From an uncultured Collinsella sp. (GTDB lineage Bacteria > Actinomycetota > Coriobacteriia > Coriobacteriales > Coriobacteriaceae): DNA of 11,749 nt. Every line of letters starts with the position of its first letter. Position 1 is the first letter of the stretch. The notes beneath the pieces are model-generated. The model saw nothing but the letters and a program-made list of their open reading frames with translations. It was not told the origin of the DNA and did not search any database. Below, piece by piece: positions 6,792 through 11,749 of this stretch. Where the stretch lies: contig UQPP01000048.1 in assembly GCA_900543025.1 (NCBI GenBank), positions 1-11,749 on the forward strand. The letters run 5' to 3'. The position numbers and the translations under genes are program-made.

Positions 6792-7409
6792 ATGGACACC
6801 AATCATTCCCCCATCATCAGCCCCCTCACCATGCGTGAATCCGCCCGAGGCATCACGCTCACCAGCATTTACGATGAGATGCTCGCCCGTCGCGAGCTCT
6901 CCGTCATGGGAAACATCGAAACCCCGATGGCCCACGACCTATGCCAGCAGATCCGCCTGCTCGATGCCACCGACCCCAGCCGCCCCATCACCATATTTGT
7001 CGCCAGCGCCGGCGGAAGCGTGCGATCGGGTCTTGCGATCTATGACGCCATGCGCCTCGCATCGTGCCCCATCCGCACCGTCTGTCTGGAATTCGCCGCG
7101 TCCATGGGCGCCGTGATCTTTATGGGCGGCGACGATCGCCGTATGGCGCCCCATGCAGAGCTCATGATTCACGACCCGCTGATCCCCCAGGGGGCAGGCG
7201 GCTCGGCACTTGCGCTGCAGGAAACCAGCCGGCGTCTCATGCAGACCCGCAAGACCCTCACGCAAATCCTCTCGGACCGCAGCGGCCTCACGCCCAAGCG
7301 CATCCAGTCCCTCACTGCAAAAGACACCTACCTTTCGGCCGAGCGCGCCGTCGAGCTCGGCTTTGCCCACGAAATCCTCTCGACCACCAAGGAGGTCGCC
7401 CATGTCTAA
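6792..7409 (+). CDS. ClpP-family serine protease paralogue
   Basis: A 205-residue ClpP-fold peptidase with a complete triad: Ser104 in FAASMGAVIF, His127 in AELMIHDPL, and Asp178 in TAKDTYLSAE, matching Ser111, His136 and Asp185 of the E. coli precursor. The oxyanion strand reads SAGGSVRSG (72-80) where housekeeping ClpP has SPGG. The N-terminal part, RGITLTSIYDEML, follows the family axial-loop and handle layout. ClpP forms tetradecameric chambers that cut peptides fed in by AAA+ unfoldases. No ClpX/ClpA-type unfoldase is encoded here; the next gene is instead a VirD4-like ATPase overlapping by 8 bases. The ATG at 6792 follows AAGGAG with good spacing. The divergent oxyanion loop and the location suggest a specialised accessory protease, not the cell's main ClpP. 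A phage-type maturation protease is an alternative, but no phage genes are nearby. Confidence 0.85.
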   Translation: MDTNHSPIISPLTMRESARGITLTSIYDEMLARRELSVMGNIETPMAHDLCQQIRLLDATDPSRPITIFVASAGGSVRSGLAIYDAMRLASCPIRTVCLEFAASMGAVIFMGGDDRRMAPHAELMIHDPLIPQGAGGSALALQETSRRLMQTRKTLTQILSDRSGLTPKRIQSLTAKDTYLSAERAVELGFAHEILSTTKEVAHV

Positions 7410-8706
7410 CCTCGCCAGCCGCCTCGCCGCATCTGAGTCCGCATCGTCCACCATCCTCGCCAAGGATCGAACGCTTTCCTGCGACACCCGCCAAACGGGA
7501 CTCAACAACAACGCACTTGTGATCGGCCCCTCGGGAGCCGGCAAGACCCGAAACGTCCTCAAGCCCAACCTGCTGCAAATGAACGCAAGCTACATCGTGC
7601 TCGACACCAAAGGCACGCTCTGTCGCGAAGTGGGACCCGTGCTGGCAGCCCACGGTTACCGCGTGCAATGTCTCAACTTCGCCGACCTCAACACCGTCCC
7701 GGCCCTTGCGCCCGGCATCGAGCGCTGCGGCTACAACCCCCTGAGGCACATTCGCCGCAAGGCGGACGGCAGGCCCAACCAGCAGGACATCCTCTCGGTG
7801 GCAAAGGCCATCTGCCCCATCGAGGACAACAACCAGCCTTTTTGGGATCATGCGGCGGCAAACCTGCTGTCGTGTCTTATCGCCTACGTCACCGAACAGC
7901 TACCCGCCGACGAGCAGACGATCAGCTCGGTCATCAAGCTGATCGAGCACCTGCAGGACGGTGCCACGGGTCGATTGTTTGACGACCTGATCACGACCGA
8001 CCCCCAAAGCTATGCCCTCTCGCTATGGCGGCGCTACGCCATTACGCAAAATGCCGAGCGCATGCACGCGAGCATCGTCGGCATCCTTGCCGAAAAGGTC
8101 ATGTGTCTGGGATTCGACGGTGCGGCACAGCTCTATCGTGAGTGCCATCAGGTGGACTTCGCTTCCATGGGACACACCCCCTGCGCCCTGTTTGTAACCG
8201 TGAGCGATATTGACCGCAATCTCGATCCGCTGACCGGCCTCTTTATTTCGCAGGCGTTTATGGGCCTCATTCGTGAGGCCGATAGGCAGCCCGACGGCAG
8301 CCTGCCCGTGCCTGTGCGCTTTATGCTCGATGACTTCGCAAATCTGCAGATCCCCCAGATCGACAACGTGCTCTCGATTATCCGAAGCCGCAACATCTGG
8401 GCAACGCTGCTGCTGCAGTCGACCAACCAGCTCGATGCGCTCTATAGCGAGGCACGCGCACGCTCCATCATGGGCAACTGCGACACGCATCTGGTGCTGG
8501 CGTTCCAGGATCCCGAGAGTGCCCGGGTGTTTTCCGACCGCGCCGACGCACTGCCCAGCACGCTCATGGCGACGCCGATTGATCGCTCGTGGCTCTTTGT
8601 ACGCGGTCGCACTCCCGAACAGGTCGAGCGCTTTAGGCTCGAAGACCATCCGCTCTACGGGGAGCTGCCCGAGGCGCAGCGAGGCCATGCGGAGGCCGAG
8701 ATCTAG
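7402..8706 (+). CDS. VirD4/TraG-like P-loop ATPase without membrane anchor
   Basis: A 434-residue protein of the VirD4/TraG coupling-protein family in the HerA/FtsK superfamily. Walker A is GPSGAGKT at residues 42-49, followed by SYIVLDTKGTL. Walker B is RFMLDDFANL at 306-315, with Asp311 where most relatives have Glu. LLLQSTNQLDALY (336-348) and NCDTHLVLAFQDPESARVFS (359-378) match the conserved C-terminal family motifs. WDHAAANLLSCLIAYV marks the all-alpha insertion. Coupling proteins normally have N-terminal membrane helices that dock on a type IV secretion channel; here the P-loop begins about 40 residues from the N terminus and none precede it. No relaxase, VirB4 or pilus genes are present. 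The ATG at 7402 lies inside the protease gene, with its ribosome site AAGGAGG at 7389-7395 also inside, so translation is probably coupled. An upstream in-frame start at 7210 lies deep in the protease gene and is rejected. Confidence 0.85.
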   Translation: MSNLASRLAASESASSTILAKDRTLSCDTRQTGLNNNALVIGPSGAGKTRNVLKPNLLQMNASYIVLDTKGTLCREVGPVLAAHGYRVQCLNFADLNTVPALAPGIERCGYNPLRHIRRKADGRPNQQDILSVAKAICPIEDNNQPFWDHAAANLLSCLIAYVTEQLPADEQTISSVIKLIEHLQDGATGRLFDDLITTDPQSYALSLWRRYAITQNAERMHASIVGILAEKVMCLGFDGAAQLYRECHQVDFASMGHTPCALFVTVSDIDRNLDPLTGLFISQAFMGLIREADRQPDGSLPVPVRFMLDDFANLQIPQIDNVLSIIRSRNIWATLLLQSTNQLDALYSEARARSIMGNCDTHLVLAFQDPESARVFSDRADALPSTLMATPIDRSWLFVRGRTPEQVERFRLEDHPLYGELPEAQRGHAEAEI

Positions 8707-8782
8707 GCGCAGGGTTCTCGCAGCGCGCGGCGCCCCGGCGATGTTCCAAAAGCCCGTGCGCCCCGGGACCACGGCAAAGCAA

Positions 8783-8814
8783 AGGGGCCCGCATCCGATA
8801 GGATACGGGCCCCT
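8783..8814 (-). terminator. Terminator of pgi
   Basis: A G+C-rich stem with a four-base loop, arms 8783-8796 and 8801-8814. On the minus strand it pairs throughout with one G-U wobble and is followed by TTTGCTTTG. It lies 33 bases after the pgi stop codon. On the plus strand no T-run follows, so it would be a weaker stop for the convergent cassette. Confidence 0.8.
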
Positions 8815-8876
8815 GACTATAAGGCGCGATGCGTTAACAGCAGCGACTACTTGCGATGCGCGCGATAGAACTCGAT
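8783..8876. repeat. Right copy of the direct repeat flanking the cassette
   Basis: This segment holds the pgi terminator and the last ten codons of pgi. It corresponds in order and spacing to 5277-5370 on the other side of the cassette. The two ends, the terminator stem and the coding tail, are strongly similar, while the roughly 30 bases between them have diverged. Confidence 0.7.
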
Positions 8877-10541
8877 AAGCGCTTGAGTCGAAGCGTCCTG
8901 CTCGGCCTTAGCGGCGTCGTCGTGGAAAGCCGGGGTGATCTGCTTGGCAAGCTGCTTGCCCAGCTCGACGCCCCACTGGTCGTAGGAGTCGATGCCCCAG
9001 ACCGTGCCCTCGACAAACGTGATGTGCTCGTACAGGGCGATGAGCTCGCCGAGCGCGAACGGGGTCAGCGTGTCGCCGAAGATCGAGGTCGTCGGACGGT
9101 TGCCCTCAAAGCAACGGGCCGGGACGATCTGCTCGGGCGTGCCCTCGGCGCGCACCTCGTCGGCCGTCTTACCAAAGGCGAGTGCCTTGGTCTGGGCTAG
9201 GAAGTTGCCCAGGAACAACTCGTGGACATCCTGGCCGCTGTCGGTTGCGGGGTTGGCAGTGTTTGCGAAAGCGATAAAGTCGGCCGGGACCACCACGGTG
9301 CCCTGATGCAGCAGCTGGTAGAAGGCATGCTGGCCGTTGGTGCCGGGCTCGCCCCAGAAGATCTCACCGGTATCGGAGGTCACAGCGCTGCCGTCCCAGC
9401 GGACGTGCTTGCCGTTGGACTCCATGGTGAGCTGCTGCAGGTAGGCCGGGAAACGGTGCAGGTACTGGCAGTACGGCAGCACGGCGTGGCTCTTGGAACC
9501 GAAGAAGTTGACGTACCAGACGTTGAGCAGGCCCATCAGCGCGACGGCATTGTTCTCGAGCGGCGTGTTGCAGAAGTACTCGTCGATGGCGTGGAAGCCC
9601 TCGAGGAACTGCTGGAAGCGCTCGGGGCCGAGCACGACGATCAGCGACAGGCCCACAGCGGAGTCAACGGAATAGCGGCCGCCGACCCAGTTCCAGAAAC
9701 CGAAGGCGTTGGCGGGGTCGATACCGAAGGCCTCGACCTTCTCGAGTGCGGTGGAGACGGCGACGAAGTGCTTTGCCACGGCCTCGGCGTTCTGCTCATC
9801 GGAGCCATCGATGGCGCCCTGAGCCTTGAGCTGCTCGAGCATCCAGGTCTTGACCTCGCGGGCGTTGGTGAGGGTCTCGAGCGTAGTGAAGGTCTTGGAG
9901 ACGATGATCACGAGCGTGGTCTCGGGATCGAGGCCCTTGAGCTTCTCCGCCTGATCGTTGGGGTCGATGTTGGAGATGTAGCGGCAGTCGATACCGGCGT
10001 CGGCGTAGGGACGCAGGGCCTCGTAGGCCATGACCGGGCCCAGATCGGAGCCACCGATGCCGATGGACACCAGGTGCTCGATCTTCTTACCGGTTACGCC
10101 CTTCCACTCACCGGAGCGCACGCGCTCGGCGAAGGCATACATGCGATCGAGGACCTCGTGCACGTCGGCGACGACGTCCTGGCCGTCGACGATGAGCTGG
10201 CCCTTCTCGCTTGCCGGGCGGCGCAGCGCGGTGTGCAGAACGGCGCGGTCCTCGGTGGTGTTGATGTGCTCGCCGGAGAACATGGCGTCGCGACGCTCCT
10301 CGAGCTTCACCTCGCGGGCAAGATCGCACAGCAGCTTGACGGTCTCATCGGTCACCAGGTTCTTCGACAGATCGAAGTGCAGGTCACCGGCGTCAAAGCT
10401 CAGCTTGTTCACGCGCTCGGCATCGGCGGCGAACCAGGCCTTGAGGTCGATACCATCGGCCTCAAGCTTCTCCTGATGAGCCTCGAGTGCCTTCCAAGCG
10501 GCAGTCGACGTAGCATCGATAGGTGCGGCAACAGTTGCCAT
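8847..10541 (-). CDS. pgi: Glucose-6-phosphate isomerase
   Basis: Interconverts glucose-6-phosphate and fructose-6-phosphate in glycolysis and gluconeogenesis, in the cytoplasm and usually as a dimer. The 564-residue product is of normal length. SIGIGGSDLGP (about 159-169) binds phosphate, FWNWVGGRYSVDSAVG (about 282-297) is the first family signature, and SYDQWGVELGKQ near the C terminus the second. Candidate catalytic residues are Glu374 in MESNGK, His405 in GTNGQHAF and Lys529 in VELGKQ. ATG at 10541 follows GAGGAGG (10547-10553); an upstream in-frame ATG at 10568 lacks such a site. The last codons are duplicated at 5341-5370 beyond the cassette, suggesting that this end of the gene was rebuilt during an insertion. 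The coding sequence itself looks intact. Confidence 0.96.
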   Translation of the reverse strand: MATVAAPIDATSTAAWKALEAHQEKLEADGIDLKAWFAADAERVNKLSFDAGDLHFDLSKNLVTDETVKLLCDLAREVKLEERRDAMFSGEHINTTEDRAVLHTALRRPASEKGQLIVDGQDVVADVHEVLDRMYAFAERVRSGEWKGVTGKKIEHLVSIGIGGSDLGPVMAYEALRPYADAGIDCRYISNIDPNDQAEKLKGLDPETTLVIIVSKTFTTLETLTNAREVKTWMLEQLKAQGAIDGSDEQNAEAVAKHFVAVSTALEKVEAFGIDPANAFGFWNWVGGRYSVDSAVGLSLIVVLGPERFQQFLEGFHAIDEYFCNTPLENNAVALMGLLNVWYVNFFGSKSHAVLPYCQYLHRFPAYLQQLTMESNGKHVRWDGSAVTSDTGEIFWGEPGTNGQHAFYQLLHQGTVVVPADFIAFANTANPATDSGQDVHELFLGNFLAQTKALAFGKTADEVRAEGTPEQIVPARCFEGNRPTTSIFGDTLTPFALGELIALYEHITFVEGTVWGIDSYDQWGVELGKQLAKQITPAFHDDAAKAEQDASTQALIEFYRAHRK

Positions 10542-10560
10542 AGAGTCCTCCTCAGCATAC

Positions 10561-10582
10561 GGGCGCACGCCTCCATGCGCCC
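10561..10582 (-). promoter_or_regulatory. Leader hairpin with GGAGG in its loop, upstream of pgi
   Basis: GGGCGCA (10561-10567) and TGCGCCC (10576-10582) form a perfect 7-bp stem. In pgi mRNA the 8-base loop reads UGGAGGCG, so it displays a ribosome-site-like GGAGG about 20 bases before the start codon, just upstream of the true ribosome site. It may stabilise the transcript or influence ribosome binding. Confidence 0.4.
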
Positions 10583-10600
10583 GGACATTCAGATGCCCTT

Positions 10601-10606
10601 ATTTTA
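10601..10606 (-). promoter_or_regulatory. Candidate -10 element of pgi
   Basis: TAAAAT on the minus strand matches five of six consensus bases and lies 60 bases upstream of the start codon. The best -35 at usable spacing (CTGATT, 17 bases upstream) is poor. TTGACC lies between them and overlaps no second -10 box. Confidence 0.3.
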
Positions 10607-10669
10607 ACGCAGGTCAAGACCGTAATCAGCGAGCGTTGCCAATTGGCCCCCAAACGGCTACCGACCAAA

Positions 10670-10729
10670 AAGGGACAGGTTAATTTTGGCAGGTCAAACG
10701 CTTTACCTACCAAAATTAACCTGTCCCTT
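10670..10729. repeat. 60-bp near-perfect inverted repeat, REP-like element
   Basis: The arms 10670-10694 and 10705-10729 pair over 25 bp with one mismatch around a 10-base loop. The outer arm starts AAGGGACAGGTTAATTTTGG. The same core GGGACAGGTT recurs as a half copy at 11411-11423. Such GGGACAGG palindromes resemble REP-type elements moved by RAYT transposases, as I recall them from other genomes; no transposase is in the window. Read on the minus strand the hairpin is followed by five T residues, so it can also end transcription of the dehydrogenase-like gene that stops 19 bases before it. Confidence 0.75.
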
Positions 10730-10748
10730 CCTGTCATCCTGTCAGGTA

Positions 10749-11273
10749 CTAGGCCGCGGCGCAGACGCTACCGAGCAACTCACGCAGAGGAGACCCGATG
10801 CCCTCCAGCAGTTCGGGCGCGATAATGGCAAAAACGGGAACCTCGCCGGTGCCCACGACAGCAGGCACCTTGCCCTCCGAGACAATGCATCCATAAGGCA
10901 CAAAGCCGTCTTCGCCGGCATCGAGCGCCGCCATGCGACGCGCGAGTTCGCGCGCAAAGCCAGCAGTATCGGCATCGCCAATCGCCAGGACAAAGTCCAC
11001 GCCTTCGTCGGTCGCCAGGGCCACGGCTTCGTCGATCAGCTCGTCTCCCCCGTCGCCCTCAAACGAGCCGCAGCGGAAAAGCACACGCTCGAGTAGGGCT
11101 CGATCAAGCGAGCCAAGTGCCGCCGAGACAAGCTCATCGCGCGTATGCTTGTCACCGCCCAGCACAACCAGCGCCTTGGTGCCTCCGTAGTGAGCGACCA
11201 ATCGTCCGCACCAGCGAGCCACGTCTCCATCCGCAACTAGGCGCGTCGGCATACCAAACCCATAATTGACCAT
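10749..11273 (-). CDS. Iron-type alcohol dehydrogenase N-terminal domain only
   Basis: The 174-residue product matches only the nucleotide-binding half of group III (iron-containing) alcohol dehydrogenases. NYGFGMPTRLVADG resembles the usual opening strand and ALVVLGGDKHTRDELVSAAL the first Rossmann-type unit. The NAD-binding segment reads GVDFVLAIGDADTAGFARELA where active enzymes have a GGGS loop before DTAK. It ends shortly after PAVVGTGEVPVFAIIA, where the family turns into its helical domain. The aspartate and histidines that bind metal lie in that missing domain, so it should not be an active dehydrogenase. The start is uncertain: ATG 11273 fits the family N terminus and has GGAAGGG upstream, GTG 11282 is also possible, and ATG 11324 has no ribosome site. 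It could be a decaying remnant or a small nucleotide-sensing protein. Confidence 0.6.
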   Translation of the reverse strand: MVNYGFGMPTRLVADGDVARWCGRLVAHYGGTKALVVLGGDKHTRDELVSAALGSLDRALLERVLFRCGSFEGDGGDELIDEAVALATDEGVDFVLAIGDADTAGFARELARRMAALDAGEDGFVPYGCIVSEGKVPAVVGTGEVPVFAIIAPELLEGIGSPLRELLGSVCAAA

Positions 11274-11396
11274 CTTTTCCACAACCCTTCCGTGCGTATA
11301 GGCGGTATCAATCGTTAGGCCCATGCTACGAAGCGAGGTTTTCCGAGTTGTTTCGCACTCTTTAGAGCTGCGTTAAAAACCCGATGCAGCCGCACG

Positions 11397-11423
11397 ACCA
11401 TACCTGCCAAAAGGGGACAGGTT
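11397..11423 (+). repeat. Solitary half copy of the GGGACAGG repeat
   Basis: The segment containing CCTGCCAAAAGGGGACAGG, followed by TTTTGAC, matches one arm of the element at 10670-10729 (core CCAAAAAGGGACAGGTT) with few changes. No partner arm follows. The T-rich end overlaps the -35 box of the polymerase promoter. Confidence 0.6.
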
Positions 11424-11452
11424 TTGACGATGTCCGGATGAGCGGGTATTAT
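11424..11452 (+). promoter_or_regulatory. Strong sigma-70-type promoter of the Y-family polymerase gene
   Basis: TTGACG (11424-11429) and TATTAT (11447-11452) are separated by exactly 17 bases; each matches five of six consensus bases. It lies 44 bases before the start codon. Two LexA-like boxes begin at the last base of the -10 element, an arrangement suited to repression. Confidence 0.75.
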
Positions 11453-11467
11453 CGAACAGGTATTCGA
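11452..11467. promoter_or_regulatory. LexA-like operator 1
   Basis: TCGAACAGGTATTCGA matches the Gram-positive/actinobacterial SOS box TCGAAC-N4-GTTCGA at 11 of 12 defined positions. It begins at the last base of the -10 box and would cover the transcription start, as expected for DNA-damage control. Confidence 0.7.
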
Positions 11468-11468
11468 T

Positions 11469-11484
11469 AAGAACATGTGTTTGA
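11469..11484. promoter_or_regulatory. LexA-like operator 2
   Basis: AAGAACATGTGTTTGA matches the same box at 9 of 12 defined positions, keeping GAAC-N4-GTT. Its centre is 17 bases from that of operator 1. It is weaker than the first and may add cooperative binding. Confidence 0.5.
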
Positions 11485-11495
11485 TGGGAGGACGC

Positions 11496-11749
11496 GTGGC
11501 GCACGAGCAGCACACCTATATCTGCATCGACCTCAAGACGTTTTATGCCAGCGTCGAGTGCGTCGACCGTGGGCTCGATCCGCTCACCACCAACCTAGTC
11601 GTTGCCGACGAATCGCGCGGACGCACGACCATCTGCCTTGCCATCACGCAGGCCATGAAGGACCTCGGGATACACAATCGCTGCCGTCTGTTCGAAATTC
11701 CCGATGGCATCGACTACATCACGGCCGTACCACGCATGCAGCATTACAT
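11496..11749 (+). CDS. Y-family DNA polymerase (UmuC/UvrX-like), N-terminal part
   Basis: Open to the window edge. The 84 visible complete codons include ICIDLKTFYASVECVDRGLDP, the first catalytic motif of Y-family translesion polymerases: the first metal-binding aspartate lies in IDLK and the aromatic pair FY carries the steric gate against ribonucleotides. TTNLVVADESRGRTTICLAIT is the conserved fingers strand, followed by LGIHNRCRLFEIP. These features resemble the UmuC/UvrX-type branch found in gut Gram-positive bacteria more than classic DinB. Such enzymes copy past damaged template bases. GTG at 11496 follows GGGAGG at 11486-11491; an in-frame ATG at 11484 would put that site inside the gene. 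Two LexA-like boxes upstream indicate SOS induction. Confidence 0.88.
   Translation, partial: MAHEQHTYICIDLKTFYASVECVDRGLDPLTTNLVVADESRGRTTICLAITQAMKDLGIHNRCRLFEIPDGIDYITAVPRMQHY

Noticed and set aside
7210..7401. Upstream extension of the VirD4-like gene to a start at 7210
   Set aside because: It would overlap the protease gene by about 200 bases and adds a low-complexity Ser/Arg/Pro-rich stretch. The start at 7402 has an ideal ribosome site.
5371..8846. Possible full conjugative or phage element
   Set aside because: Apart from the VirD4-like ATPase and the ClpP-like protease there is no relaxase, VirB4, integrase, capsid, portal or replication gene in the interval.
9222..10607. Plus-strand open frame of 461 codons opposite pgi
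   Set aside because: It mirrors the reading frame of a certain gene on the other strand, has no family match and lacks a ribosome site. Long antisense frames are common in G+C-rich genes.

Overview
The window looks like chromosomal DNA from a gut actinobacterium of the class Coriobacteriia, most likely Collinsella or a close relative. This is a judgement from the G+C-rich coding sequence, strong GGAGG-type ribosome sites, the anaerobic metabolic genes and the style of the repeats. No marker gene in the window proves it. No tRNA, rRNA, CRISPR array, insertion sequence or integrase was recognised.

Layout. (1) Positions 1-2423, minus strand: a YfcC/DcuC-type membrane carrier, cut by the window edge, preceded by a HutC-type GntR regulator. 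Operator-like repeats lie between them. (2) Positions 2574-4964, minus strand: a small metabolic cluster of a divergent deoxyribose-phosphate aldolase, a Cof-type HAD phosphatase and a beta-phosphoglucomutase-like HAD phosphatase. Factor-independent terminators sit very close upstream of the next start codon at two of the junctions. (3) Positions 5023-5834: a gene-poor stretch with a 116-bp imperfect palindrome, a strong bidirectional terminator, a 30-bp copy of the 3' end of pgi, and an A+T-rich candidate promoter. (4) Positions 5835-8706, plus strand: a three-gene cassette encoding an unknown 296-residue protein, a ClpP-family serine protease with an intact triad, and a VirD4/TraG-like ATPase without a membrane anchor. 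The last two overlap by 8 bases. (5) Positions 8783-10541, minus strand: glucose-6-phosphate isomerase (pgi) and its terminator. (6) Positions 10670-11428: a 60-bp near-perfect inverted repeat, a gene for only the N-terminal half of an iron-type alcohol dehydrogenase, and a solitary half copy of the repeat. (7) Positions 11424-11749, plus strand: a strong promoter with two LexA-like boxes, then the start of a Y-family DNA polymerase gene.

The most interesting point is the cassette. It lies between two copies of the pgi 3' end plus terminator. The nine-codon-plus-stop remnant on the far side (5341-5370) differs from the real pgi end at only three bases, all synonymous third positions. This is the footprint expected if a 3.5-kb element entered the 3' end of pgi, yet no recombinase is present. 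Its cargo, a ClpP-like protease tightly linked to a soluble VirD4-like ATPase and an unknown protein, is a candidate for an undescribed system. No function can be assigned from the sequence alone.
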